Of a stretch of DNA of 64,000 nt, positions 34,673 to 43,826 are shown piece after piece. The stretch lies in the NCBI RefSeq assembly GCF_046197865.1, contig NZ_CP166990.1, forward strand, positions 558,001 to 622,000. The letters run 5' to 3'. Source of the DNA: JAHKLT01 sp046197865. Its GTDB lineage: Archaea > Methanobacteriota > Methanobacteria > Methanobacteriales > Methanobacteriaceae. The notes beneath the pieces were generated by a model. That model searched no databases and was not told the origin of the DNA. It worked only from the letters and a program-made list of their open reading frames with translations. Every line of letters starts with the position of its first letter. Within the stretch, counting starts at the first letter, position 1. The position numbers were made by a program, and so were the translations under genes.

Positions 34673-34948
34673 CTATCCAATAATCTTTTTAATTTCTTCT
34701 AAATATTTTTTATTTTTATATAATTTATTTGATATAAAATATGATGCTCCATACTTTTTATCTTCTTTTTCAACAATTTCTTTATCTAATAATATTTCTA
34801 AATGATAATTTATAGTTCTATATTGCATTCCTAAAGTTTTTGCTAGTTGATTAGTATTATATGATTTTTTAAATAAAGCTTCAACAATTTTAATTCGTGT
34901 TTTCCCACCACGTGAACTTAAAAATAGTGAGTTAAATAAATTTTTCAT
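34673..34948 (-). CDS. ArsR-like winged-helix regulator (91 aa)
   Basis: A 91-residue protein that is essentially one winged helix: KTRIKIVEALFKKSYNTNQLAKTLGMQYRTINYHLEILLDKEIVEK. The start is ATG 34948, behind AAGGTGAG; a GTG nine bases earlier is the alternative. Last gene of a three-regulator operon, 15 bases after its neighbour. Target unknown. Confidence 0.8.
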   Translation of the reverse strand: MKNLFNSLFLSSRGGKTRIKIVEALFKKSYNTNQLAKTLGMQYRTINYHLEILLDKEIVEKEDKKYGASYFISNKLYKNKKYLEEIKKIIG

Positions 34949-34962
34949 TTTTCTCACCTTTT

Positions 34963-35751
34963 TTAAATTTTAATCTTTTGACCTTTATTTTTATATTCAT
35001 TAAATACTTCTAATCCCCATTTAATTCCATTGTTTGTTTGATCAATTAATATTTGGGAATCATCATAATATCCATCTTTTAAAAATAAAGTTATTGAAAT
35101 AAAGTGATTGCTACAAGTTATAAATAAATCAATATTTTCATCTATTGTTATAAAATCAATTTTTTTACTTTTATTTATTTTTTTAAATTCATCACTTTCT
35201 TTTATTGATTTTAATATTTCATTACTTGTGATAATTTCAATTTTTTCAAGATTATTTTTTTCTAAAAGTGAAAATATATTATTTAAATGAATTTCTGAGA
35301 AAATTGGCAAAATTACTTTAAGATATTCACTTTCTTTTAATAGATTAAAATATTTAGTAATTGGTTTTGATAAATTGTTTGTATCAGCTGTAATACATTC
35401 GGTATTTTTTAATAAATATAAATTATGCAATGATTTCTCAGGTAAAGATTCTATTGAATGATTTTTCCAAAAATCTATGTTTTTATCAATTGCATACCAA
35501 TTTTCAATTAATTTAATCATATTTATAGCAAGAAGATAGCCATTTGATGTTAAAAAATAGTATTTATTAGACTTTCTAATTAAATTTAAATTTTCTAATT
35601 CTTTAAGTCCATGTAATATTGTTGCTGATGGTTTATTCAATTCATTTCTTAAAAGTTCTAAGTTTTTCTCTTCTTCATATAAACTAATTATTAATTTTGT
35701 TCGCATTGAAGAAGTCAAGAGATATTTTATTTCTTTAAATTCTTTTTTCAT
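34963..35751 (-). CDS. Winged-helix regulator with FilR1-like domain (262 aa)
   Basis: The N-terminal winged helix (TKLIISLYEEEKNLELLRNE, SATILHGLKELENLNLIRK) is followed by a FilR1-like sensor region (LKVILPIFSEIHL, ITLFLKDGYYDDSQILID). The preferred start is ATG 35751, behind GGAGAG and overlapping the upstream TGA (ATGA); an ATG 15 bases earlier lies inside the neighbour. It is a diverged paralogue of the 35748-36572 and 20038-20835 proteins. Confidence 0.72.
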   Translation of the reverse strand: MKKEFKEIKYLLTSSMRTKLIISLYEEEKNLELLRNELNKPSATILHGLKELENLNLIRKSNKYYFLTSNGYLLAINMIKLIENWYAIDKNIDFWKNHSIESLPEKSLHNLYLLKNTECITADTNNLSKPITKYFNLLKESEYLKVILPIFSEIHLNNIFSLLEKNNLEKIEIITSNEILKSIKESDEFKKINKSKKIDFITIDENIDLFITCSNHFISITLFLKDGYYDDSQILIDQTNNGIKWGLEVFNEYKNKGQKIKI

Positions 35752-36572
35752 AAAATCTCTCCACATATTAAAGGATTATTATTAATATGTTCAAACAAAT
35801 CTAATGCCCAGTCTATTGCAATAGGATCTTTAGAACTTAATAACCTATTTTGATCATATGTTCCATCAACTTTAAATAAACCTAAACTCATATTTTTATC
35901 ATTAATTGTTAAAGATAAGTTTAAATTTTTATTAATACTTTTTATTTTAAGTTTTTTATTTTTAATTGCCTCTTTAATTAAATTCTTATTTATATTATCA
36001 AATAAATGCTTTTCAATGTTTTTTGGAATTATAATTTCTATTTTAGCTCCATTTTTTAATAATTCTTCAATTATTTCAGGATAATCAGGATGCAAGTATG
36101 GAAAAATTACTTTTAATTTGTTAGAATTTTTAATTAGTTTTTTCATATGATTATGAGGTTTGTATATATCTATGGATGTTGATTCTATTATTTTAGAATT
36201 ATTTAATGAAGTTATATCCATTAATGATATAGAATCTATTTCTGTTATTGTATGATTATTCCAAAATTTATTAAAATTAGTAATTAGTTTTATTAATTTA
36301 TTAAATTCAAGTATATTTTTTAAATAGACATTACAAATAGAATTGGTATGATATTTTCCATTTTTCTTATAAATAAAATCTCTTTTATCTAATTTTCCTA
36401 TGTTACTTGAAATTGAGCTATATGTCAAACTTGTATAGTCAACTATTTCTCTGATTGTCATTGGTTTTTCTTGTAGAGAATTTAAAATTCTTAACCTAAT
36501 TTCAGATTTAGCTAAAAACTTTAATTCTGCTTCGATAGTATTTAAGTCTTTGAATCCATTGATTGTTACCAT
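35748..36572 (-). CDS. Winged-helix regulator with FilR1-type domain (274 aa)
   Basis: Winged helix at residues ~20-75 (EIRLRILNSLQEKPMTIREI, TYSSISSNIGKLDKRDFI). Then the FilR1 sensor region, with KVIFPYLHPDYPEIIEELLK, KIEIIIPKNIE and MSLGLFKVDGTYDQNRLL. It is the closest match in the window to the 20038-20835 regulator, so the two are recent paralogues. The start is ATG 36572, behind AGGTGAT. First gene of the operon; its promoter faces that of nob1. Confidence 0.76.
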   Translation of the reverse strand: MVTINGFKDLNTIEAELKFLAKSEIRLRILNSLQEKPMTIREIVDYTSLTYSSISSNIGKLDKRDFIYKKNGKYHTNSICNVYLKNILEFNKLIKLITNFNKFWNNHTITEIDSISLMDITSLNNSKIIESTSIDIYKPHNHMKKLIKNSNKLKVIFPYLHPDYPEIIEELLKNGAKIEIIIPKNIEKHLFDNINKNLIKEAIKNKKLKIKSINKNLNLSLTINDKNMSLGLFKVDGTYDQNRLLSSKDPIAIDWALDLFEHINNNPLICGEIL

Positions 36573-36793
36573 AAAAATCACCTGTTTTTAATTTAATAAT
36601 TTTATATCAAATTAAAATTCACTAGTCACTTAGTAATTGTCGGTTAAATTAATAATATTCGACATCTCTTAAATATCTTTTTCAAAATTGGTATTAATAA
36701 AAATAATTTTTATGCTTCTTCAACAATTATTATTTTATTTGAATATTTTTAAGTTTCAATAACTTTATTACTTTTTAACATTAAATTATTCTT
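36573..36793. promoter_or_regulatory. Divergent promoter region of the regulator operon and nob1
   Basis: A 220-base divergent gap. TGTCG near 36638-36642 and CGACA near 36660-36664 form a short inverted repeat in an otherwise A/T-only context, and could be an operator for the adjacent autoregulated winged-helix proteins. Evidence is the repeat alone. Confidence 0.3.
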
Positions 36794-37303
36794 ATGGAAA
36801 TATACTATGTATTAGATGCTTCTGCATTCATAAATGGATTTCATATTAATAATAATTTTAACTTCACAATTTCAGAAATAACAGAAGAAGTAAAGGATAT
36901 GAAATCTAAATTACTCTTAGAAGAGTATATTAATACAAATAAATTGATTATTAAAAATCCTTCAAAAAAATACATTGATGACCTTGAAAAGATTGTTTCT
37001 GAATCTGGTGATGTATTAAGGTTATCTGTTCCTGATAAAAAAATAGTTGCATTAGCTTTAGAATTTTCAAAAGAAAATAAAAATGTTAAAGTTATTACAG
37101 ATGATTATACAATTCAAAATGTCTTAAAAATTTTAAATATTCCATTTAAAGGAATTATAACTGAAGGAATTAATGAAGTTTATAATTGGAAAAAAATCTG
37201 TATGGGTTGTAAGAAGTCTTTTCCAGTTGATTATTCTTTTGATGATTGTGATGTTTGTGGATCTAAAGTATATAAAAAGAGGATTAAAACGGGGAAAAAT
37301 TAA
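36794..37303 (+). CDS. nob1: Nob1 rRNA endonuclease (20S pre-rRNA 3' end processing)
   Basis: A 169-residue PIN-domain nuclease: VLDASAFINGF (first catalytic Asp), SVPDKKIVALAL and VITDDYTIQN (further acidic residues), then a C-terminal zinc ribbon with CMGC and CDVC. This is the archaeal Nob1 layout; Nob1 cuts the 3' end of 16S rRNA. It overlaps the next gene by one base (TAATG) and opens the marker-gene run. Confidence 0.92.
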   Translation: MEIYYVLDASAFINGFHINNNFNFTISEITEEVKDMKSKLLLEEYINTNKLIIKNPSKKYIDDLEKIVSESGDVLRLSVPDKKIVALALEFSKENKNVKVITDDYTIQNVLKILNIPFKGIITEGINEVYNWKKICMGCKKSFPVDYSFDDCDVCGSKVYKKRIKTGKN

Positions 37304-38469
37304 TGAAAATAGCTATTGTTGTTCATGGACCTAATATAATTGATTCTGGATATGCATCAAAAATTATAGAATTAATTAGTAAAAATAATACTATTGATGC
37401 TAAATTAGGTGGAACAATGGGTAGAACTGCTGTTATTGATGCATCACTAGAAAATGTTATTGATATTAGTGAAAAGCTTTTACCAAGTGAATCTTTAAAG
37501 ATTTTATCTTTTAAATGTCCTGATGCTATTTTTTTAATTAATTATGGTAAATCATCAACTACAGGTCATGTTTTTGGTTATAAAGTTTATAATAACTATT
37601 TAAAAAAGACTAAAAATACTCAAATTCCTTTTATTCAAATTGAAAGACCTGGTGAGTCAGATGGATCTTTAATATTTCACAATGTTGATATGGCTATTTT
37701 AAATAATGAACTTAATGAATTAATTAATAAGTTAGTTAGTTTTTTCAAATTAATAATAATTACAAATAAACAAATTCAAGATAAACATTTTAATAATGAA
37801 AATTTAACTAATCAGGAAAGAACAATTCATGGAGTAAGTCCTAATGAAAATATACTAATTAATGGGGTTGTAATTGGTAAATCTACATCTGATGAGTTAA
37901 CATTAATTTCTAAAAATGATTTTTTAACTGAAATTAAAGGTGGATTTTTAAAAGACCATGGGGTAGAAAAATTAGGAAAATTTAACTTAAATACAGCTAT
38001 TGTAAAAACTGGACTTTTAAGAAAATCTAATATTAAACCAAGAACTTTAACTAATAATAAAAACAAATCAACATTTAAAATAGCTTATCTAGATCACGCA
38101 GCCGAGAACATTTATAATTTTAATGATGCAGATTTAGTTGTAACTGTTGGTGATGATACAACTCTTTTAGCTAGTGATATATTATTTAGATTTAATATTC
38201 CTGTTATTGGAATTACTGATGGGGATTTAGATAAATTAGTCGAAAAAGGGTTTAAAACTGATGATTCAGTAATTTTCAAACTTGAAAGTGGTGTAGATGA
38301 TATTGTAGGTTTGAAGATTTTTGAAAAATTATTTTATGGGAAACTTTTCCTAGATTTTTCAATTGATAATATTGATTTTGAAAATTTTAAAAAAGATAAG
38401 ATTAATGAATTTAAAAGTAAAATTATAGAAATAATAAATAATAGTAGTTATAAATATACTATTGAATAG
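37303..38469 (+). CDS. DUF2117-like conserved methanogen protein
   Basis: A 388-residue protein of two halves. The first starts KIAIVVHGPNIIDSG and contains KLGGTMGRTAVIDA. The second has IAYLDHAAENIYNF and LVVTVGDDTTLLASDIL. To my recollection this is the DUF2117 family of uncharacterised euryarchaeal proteins; the label is tentative. It overlaps nob1 by one base and precedes methanogenesis marker 2, so a link to translation or methanogenesis is possible but unproven. Confidence 0.65.
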   Translation: MKIAIVVHGPNIIDSGYASKIIELISKNNTIDAKLGGTMGRTAVIDASLENVIDISEKLLPSESLKILSFKCPDAIFLINYGKSSTTGHVFGYKVYNNYLKKTKNTQIPFIQIERPGESDGSLIFHNVDMAILNNELNELINKLVSFFKLIIITNKQIQDKHFNNENLTNQERTIHGVSPNENILINGVVIGKSTSDELTLISKNDFLTEIKGGFLKDHGVEKLGKFNLNTAIVKTGLLRKSNIKPRTLTNNKNKSTFKIAYLDHAAENIYNFNDADLVVTVGDDTTLLASDILFRFNIPVIGITDGDLDKLVEKGFKTDDSVIFKLESGVDDIVGLKIFEKLFYGKLFLDFSIDNIDFENFKKDKINEFKSKIIEIINNSSYKYTIE

Positions 38470-38509
38470 TTGAGACCATTTTTATAATATATTGCAAAAG
38501 GTGTATTTT

Positions 38510-39484
38510 TTGAATTTAGATAATCTTGTTAAATCAATTAAAGAGTTTGAAGGAGTAACTCGTAAAAATTCTATTGAAACTGTTACTAATATTCTAGATG
38601 AAGTATATAATATTTCAGGTAATGTTATTATTGAAAATGGAGATGATGCATCAGCTATAGACATTGGAAATAATCAAGCTATTTTATTTGCTGCAGATGG
38701 AATTTGGGAAAAGTTAATTGAACTTAATCCTTATTGGGCAGGTTATTGTTCTGTTTTAGTAAATGTCAATGATATTGCTGCAATGGGCGGAAAACCACTA
38801 GCTATGGTTAATATTTTATCAATTAATAATGCTGAATTTTATGAAGATTTACTTTCAGGAATTAAAGATGGATGTATAAAATTTGGCATTCCTATGGTTG
38901 GAGGACATTTACATCCAGATGCGGAATTTACTTCATTAGGTGTTTCAATTATTGGAATAGCTCAAAAAGATAAAATTATTACAAGTAATTCAGCAAATGT
39001 TGGAGATAAAGTTATTGTAGCTATTGATCTTGATGGTGCACCACATGAGCAGTTTGCACTTAATTGGGATACAACCTATAATAAAGATTCTACTTTGGTT
39101 CAAAATCAAATTACAGCTATCCAAAATTTAGCTGAAAAAGATTTATTTACTGCAGGTAAAGATATTAGTAATCCTGGAATTTTAGGAACTTTGGAAATGC
39201 TTTTAGAATCTTCTAAAAAAGGAGCAATTGTTGATTTAGAGAAGATCCCTAAAAATTCTAATATTGATTGGGAGCAATGGCTTAAATCTTATCCTGGTTC
39301 AGGTTTTGTTTTCACTTCAAAAGAAGAAAACTGCAAAGAAATTATTGATTATTTAAAAAAGTTTTCTATTGAATCTAATGTCGTAGGCACAGTTACTGAT
39401 GATAATAAACTTTATTTAACTTATGAAGATGAAAAATTAGTAGTTTTTAATCAAGATATTAATCCAGTTTTTAAAAGTAGCTAA
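38510..39484 (+). CDS. mmp2: Methanogenesis marker protein 2 (AIR synthase-related)
   Basis: A ~324-residue protein of the AIR synthase/SelD/HypE superfamily: GDDASAIDIGNNQAILFAADG is the ATP-binding start, then VNVNDIAAMGGKPLAMVN and MVGGHLHPDA. This set matches methanogenesis marker 2, found essentially only in methanogens and their anaerobic methane-oxidising relatives. Enzyme activity is unknown. I choose TTG 38510, behind AAGGTG; the longer frame begins with TTG at 38492. Confidence 0.85.
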   Translation: MNLDNLVKSIKEFEGVTRKNSIETVTNILDEVYNISGNVIIENGDDASAIDIGNNQAILFAADGIWEKLIELNPYWAGYCSVLVNVNDIAAMGGKPLAMVNILSINNAEFYEDLLSGIKDGCIKFGIPMVGGHLHPDAEFTSLGVSIIGIAQKDKIITSNSANVGDKVIVAIDLDGAPHEQFALNWDTTYNKDSTLVQNQITAIQNLAEKDLFTAGKDISNPGILGTLEMLLESSKKGAIVDLEKIPKNSNIDWEQWLKSYPGSGFVFTSKEENCKEIIDYLKKFSIESNVVGTVTDDNKLYLTYEDEKLVVFNQDINPVFKSS

Positions 39485-39496
39485 TTAGGAGATTTT

Positions 39497-41044
39497 ATGT
39501 TAGTTGAAATTAATGGAAAAGAGTTTGATCTTAAAGAAGGTTCAACAATTAAAGAAGCTATAGATATTTCTAATTCTTATTATGTTCCTGGCACAGTTAT
39601 TTGTTTAATTAAAGGCGAGAAGGAATTTGAGAAAAATATTGATAAATATAAAATTAAAACAAATAAGGGATCCATTATAATTCAAATGGTTGATGAAGCT
39701 AATGCTAAACCCTTAGTGGATATTTGGAAAGAAAAATATAAAGATTTAATTAATTTAAATGTTAGATGGTCAACTTCTAATGAAATAGCTATTGGCCCAA
39801 TCACTACAGATTTAGAACCTACAAAAGAAAAAAATAAATATCTTGATAATGATGTTTTAATCAGTTTGTCAAGTTTTAGTAATGAATCTACTCATATAAT
39901 TTTTATTAAAGATAATGTAACTAATGTTTATGCTACTCCTCATTATAATAATGGGGTTTTTGCAAAAGTTATTGGTGGGAGAAAAACAGTTGATTTATTA
40001 ACTGATGATGATCTAATTACAGATATTGAACCAATTGTTGAGAGAAATACTGTTGTAGATAGTTCTGCTATTTCTGATTTATCTACTATTTTAAATGAAG
40101 GAAATAAACTTTTCACTTATGTTTCTATTGATGTTAATGAAAAATCTCCTGAATGTGTTGAACATCTATTTTCTTTAATTGATAATGGTAAGCTAAAAAT
40201 TGATTATGATTCTAATTCATTTATAGGTTTTAATGAACTTGAAGGAATTAATAAACCTGGAGAAGATATAACATCAAGAACTAGAGGAACTGTTACAGTT
40301 AGAAATACTGGAAAAGGTGTAGGTAAATTATATATTTATAGGGAAAGTAGAATTTTAGCTCCTAGTCATACTAATGTAGGAAAAATTATCGAAGGTATGG
40401 CTTTAATTGATATAGCTAAAAAAGGAGATATTATTTCTGTTAAATCTAAACAAAAAAGAATCATGACATTAGGTTCTACTCAAGCAGAAGTTTCAAAATT
40501 ATTAAAATCATTAGGAATTGAACATATTAGAGAAGGAATTACTGATGATGATGCTGTAATAGTTGAGCAAGATCCTTTTTATACAATTAATATTTTAGAT
40601 AAGAAAAAAATTAAAACTAAAGCAATTGTAAAAGATGAATTAGCTATTTTAGATTTATCAAATAATGCTCCAAGAACTAATTGGTACTTTAAAAAGTTAA
40701 CTGGACTTGTTGAAAATCCAGTTGGTAAATTAACTGTTCATTTTTCAGTTCCAGGCATGAATCTTTTCATGTTTAAAGGAGATACTAAATCATCTAAAGG
40801 ACTTATACCTGAAAACAGTCCTGTAACTTGCATTGAAGCTAATACGATTGGAATAACCAATATGTCTCGTAAAAATACTGGACTTATTGGAGTTAGGCTT
40901 GAAGATAGTGAAGAATTTGGTCCAACAGGAGAACCTTTTAAAGGAACAAATATAGTTGGAAAATTTACCTCAGGTTTTGAGCATATTAAAGAAATTAAAG
41001 AAGGAGATGTTTTATATGTCAGAGAATCTTTGCATGAATCCTGA
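39497..41044 (+). CDS. mmp3: Methanogenesis marker protein 3
   Basis: A 515-residue protein beginning MLVEINGKEFDLKEGSTIKE, a ubiquitin-like start, followed by the long conserved marker-3 region (RTRGTVTVRNTGKGVGKLYI; GENSPVTC-like ENSPVTCIEANTIGITN). Marker 3 has been reported as part of the methyl-coenzyme M reductase activation complex with McrC and other markers; that is from literature recall. It is 12 bases after mmp2 and overlaps mmp6 by 29 bases. Confidence 0.88.
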   Translation: MLVEINGKEFDLKEGSTIKEAIDISNSYYVPGTVICLIKGEKEFEKNIDKYKIKTNKGSIIIQMVDEANAKPLVDIWKEKYKDLINLNVRWSTSNEIAIGPITTDLEPTKEKNKYLDNDVLISLSSFSNESTHIIFIKDNVTNVYATPHYNNGVFAKVIGGRKTVDLLTDDDLITDIEPIVERNTVVDSSAISDLSTILNEGNKLFTYVSIDVNEKSPECVEHLFSLIDNGKLKIDYDSNSFIGFNELEGINKPGEDITSRTRGTVTVRNTGKGVGKLYIYRESRILAPSHTNVGKIIEGMALIDIAKKGDIISVKSKQKRIMTLGSTQAEVSKLLKSLGIEHIREGITDDDAVIVEQDPFYTINILDKKKIKTKAIVKDELAILDLSNNAPRTNWYFKKLTGLVENPVGKLTVHFSVPGMNLFMFKGDTKSSKGLIPENSPVTCIEANTIGITNMSRKNTGLIGVRLEDSEEFGPTGEPFKGTNIVGKFTSGFEHIKEIKEGDVLYVRESLHES

Positions 41045-41486
41045 TTTAAGTAAAGAGGATATGGATCCTGATACAGTCACAAGAATGATTATTTTAGGTC
41101 CAAAAGCTAATGTTAGTGAAATGGAAGTTGTTAATAATTTACATTTACTCAATCTTCCAATTACAATAAAACATACTTGTTATGGAGCTATGGTCAGTGG
41201 TAAAGAGGAAGATGTCTTAAAATCTATTAAAGAAATTAGAAAATTAGATCCTAATAATATCTTTACCAAAGATAGAGGTTTTCCACCAGGAGATCCTAGA
41301 AGATGTAGAGGCCATAGATTAGGTCCAAGAGAAGGTTATCATCAAATGGAAGATGAGTTTAAATTACTTGGTGATGTTTCTGATGCATTGTCTAAACGTT
41401 GTGAAGTCAATATTGAACATGATGAACCTATTAATTATGATGAACTTAAAGATATTATAAAAGAATGTACTAAAGATAAAAAATAA
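41016..41486 (+). CDS. mmp6: Methanogenesis marker protein 6
   Basis: A 156-residue protein. The start ATG 41016 has AAGGAGATG upstream and lies inside the end of mmp3; a longer frame from 40956 has no site. The conserved GFPPGDPRRCRGHRLGPREG near residues 89-108 and TCYGAMVSGKEEDVL are signature stretches of marker 6. Function unknown, restricted to methanogens. Followed by mmp5. Confidence 0.88.
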   Translation: MSENLCMNPDLSKEDMDPDTVTRMIILGPKANVSEMEVVNNLHLLNLPITIKHTCYGAMVSGKEEDVLKSIKEIRKLDPNNIFTKDRGFPPGDPRRCRGHRLGPREGYHQMEDEFKLLGDVSDALSKRCEVNIEHDEPINYDELKDIIKECTKDKK

Positions 41487-41510
41487 TTATTATTATGTTG
41501 AGATGATATT

Positions 41511-41960
41511 ATGGTTAACGTAGCTATTTACCCTCCAAATTCTTTAATTTTAGCAGATTTAATTGAAAGAAAAGGTCACACTCCACTTGCCTTGCAAAAA
41601 GAAGTTAGAAAAAAAGTAAAAGATCCTGAAATAGATTCGCCTCCAATGAATATTACTGAAGAAGATCCTATTAAAGGACTTAAATATGCAGCTATTGAAG
41701 TTCCATCAGGTGTTAGGGGAAGAATGTCATTAATCGGACCTATTATTGATGAAGCTGATGCAGCTATTATTGTTGATGATGCACCTTTTGGTTTCGGTTG
41801 TGTAGGATGTGCTAGAACTAATGAACTAGCTACTTTCTTACTTAGAAATAAAGGGATGCCTATTTTAGAAATTGAATATCCCTCATCTAGAGATGAAACT
41901 TTAGATATGGTTAATAAAATAAATGATTTTTTAGATTCTCTTGATAAGGAGGACAGTTAA
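41511..41960 (+). CDS. mmp5: Methanogenesis marker protein 5
   Basis: A 149-residue protein with NVAIYPPNSLILADLIERKGH at the start and FGFGCVGCARTNELATFLLR near residue 94, where CVGC may bind a cluster or metal. Matches methanogenesis marker 5. It ends directly against the mmp15 ATG behind AAGGAGG, so the two are co-translated. Confidence 0.88.
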   Translation: MVNVAIYPPNSLILADLIERKGHTPLALQKEVRKKVKDPEIDSPPMNITEEDPIKGLKYAAIEVPSGVRGRMSLIGPIIDEADAAIIVDDAPFGFGCVGCARTNELATFLLRNKGMPILEIEYPSSRDETLDMVNKINDFLDSLDKEDS

Positions 41961-43202
41961 ATGGTTAAAATTACACTTATTTCATGTGGAACAGAATACA
42001 GTGGTATTCAAAAAGAAATTGAAAAAGCTGCTAATACTTTTGGAGCAGAAATTGTTTTGCCTGAAATTGATTTAGATTATATTAATGAAGCTAGTGAAAA
42101 ATTTGGATTTTCTGCTCAAAGTTCTAGTTTAAAATTAATGATAGCTAGAGCTATGTCTATTGTTGAAGGAAAAACTAAGGCTGATGCTGTATTTATAGCT
42201 ACTTGTTTTAGATGTGCTGAAGGTGCACTTGTTAGAAATGAAGTAAGAAAGTTTATTCAAAAAAATACTAGAATTCCAGTTGTCACATATTCTTTTACTG
42301 AGCGAACAAAAGCTGATGAGCTTTTTATTCGTATGGAAGCTTTAACTACAACTGTAGCTCGTCGTAGTATTTTAGCTAGGGAAAAACAAGAAGGCCTTAC
42401 ATTAGGTATTGATTCTGGTTCTACTACTACAAAAGTTGTTTTAATGGAAAATAATAAAGTGCTTGGTACTGGTTGGACAGCTACAAAAGATATTATGGAA
42501 TCTGTAGATATTGCTGCTAATGAAGCTTTTGAAGGTACAGGATATAAAATTACTGATGTAGATGGTATTGGAACAACAGGTTATGGTCGTTTAAATATTG
42601 GTAAAAAACTTAAAGCTGAACTTATTCAGGAAGAATTATCTGTTAATGCTAAAGGAGCAGTATATTTAGCAGGCCATCAAAAGGGTGAAGCAACTGTATT
42701 AGATATTGGTGGTATGGATAATAAAGTAATTACTGTTAATAATGGAATTCCAGATAACTTTACTATGGGCGGTATTTGTGCAGGTGCTTCTGGGAGATTT
42801 TTAGACATGACTGCAAGACGTTTAGATGTAGATATAACTGAATTAGGCCCTTTAGCTCTTAAAGGAGATTATAAAAGAGCTGTTTTAAATAGTTATTGTA
42901 TTGTATTTGGTATTCAGGACCTTGTTACTACTCTTGCTGCTGGGGGATCTAAAGAAGATGCTGCTGCAGCTGCATGTCATTCTGTTGCAGAACAAGTTTA
43001 TGAACAACAACTTCAAGAAATTGATATAAGAGAACCTTTAATACAAGTAGGCGGAACATCTTTAATTTCTGGTCTTGTTCAAGCTGTTAGTGATATTTTA
43101 GGTGGAATTAATGTTGTAGTGCCAGAATATTCTCAGCATATTGGTGCTGTAGGTGCTGCTTTACTTGTTTCTGGTATGGGAACTAGGCAAGATGAAAAAT
43201 AG
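41961..43202 (+). CDS. mmp15: Methanogenesis marker protein 15 (BadF/HgdC-type ATPase)
   Basis: A 413-residue protein. The N-terminal ~140 residues are marker-specific (CFRCAEGALVRNEV). The rest is an ASKHA-fold ATPase of the 2-hydroxyacyl-CoA dehydratase activator type: GIDSGSTTTKVVL, VDGIGTTGYGR, CAGASGRFLDM and GGTSLISGLV. The CAGA...C arrangement in these activators holds a bridging [4Fe-4S] cluster for ATP-driven electron transfer. ATP-driven low-potential electron delivery would suit MCR activation; that is inference. Confidence 0.88.
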   Translation: MVKITLISCGTEYSGIQKEIEKAANTFGAEIVLPEIDLDYINEASEKFGFSAQSSSLKLMIARAMSIVEGKTKADAVFIATCFRCAEGALVRNEVRKFIQKNTRIPVVTYSFTERTKADELFIRMEALTTTVARRSILAREKQEGLTLGIDSGSTTTKVVLMENNKVLGTGWTATKDIMESVDIAANEAFEGTGYKITDVDGIGTTGYGRLNIGKKLKAELIQEELSVNAKGAVYLAGHQKGEATVLDIGGMDNKVITVNNGIPDNFTMGGICAGASGRFLDMTARRLDVDITELGPLALKGDYKRAVLNSYCIVFGIQDLVTTLAAGGSKEDAAAAACHSVAEQVYEQQLQEIDIREPLIQVGGTSLISGLVQAVSDILGGINVVVPEYSQHIGAVGAALLVSGMGTRQDEK

Positions 43203-43210
43203 GTGATATT

Positions 43211-43762
43211 ATGTTAGTTGAATGCTATGATGAGAAGGGTGCTGAAGTATATGAAATGATTATTAAGCAAATATTTCAAGATCTTGTACTTGGGCCTTCT
43301 GTAGATGATTTAAGAGCATTTGCAAATCCTGATGAAGCAGTATTTATATTAGCTATTAAAATGAGAAAAACAGGAAAGTCTATTCATTTAAATGAAGTTG
43401 CTACTTTGGAGTTTGATAAAGAACTTGATAAAACTAATATTATTATTGATAATGAGAATTATTTACCTAATATTTTAAGTAAACTATGGAGTATTTTCCC
43501 TAGAGAAAGTATTTATCAACCTGATAGAAATAATATAGTATTAGAAGGTAATCAATTAGAATTAAATGATTTAATTGTTGATAACTCAGAAGTTAATTTA
43601 AAAAAGAAAGTTTATGATGCGGCTTTTAGAATACTTCCTGAGGGTTTTAGAATTACTAAAGATTTATCTAAGGAAAATATCATTGTATTAGTAGCTACTG
43701 ATGAGTTAATTAAAGATGAATGGATTGAAAAGGCTAATGAATTTATTAGTGAACTAAGTTAA
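43211..43762 (+). CDS. mmp17: Methanogenesis marker protein 17
   Basis: A 183-residue protein starting MLVECYDEKGAEVYEMIIKQ, with LGPSVDDLRAFANPDEAVFIL and a C-terminal ILPEGFRITKDLSKENI. Matches methanogenesis marker 17, reported with markers 3 and 7 in the MCR activation complex. It follows mmp15 behind AGGTGAT and ends 64 bases before nifB. Confidence 0.85.
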   Translation: MLVECYDEKGAEVYEMIIKQIFQDLVLGPSVDDLRAFANPDEAVFILAIKMRKTGKSIHLNEVATLEFDKELDKTNIIIDNENYLPNILSKLWSIFPRESIYQPDRNNIVLEGNQLELNDLIVDNSEVNLKKKVYDAAFRILPEGFRITKDLSKENIIVLVATDELIKDEWIEKANEFISELS

Positions 43763-43826
43763 TTAGAAAAGTTTAATACTTAGTTCGTACATATTAAAAC
43801 ATAATTATTATTATAAAGGTGATTTT

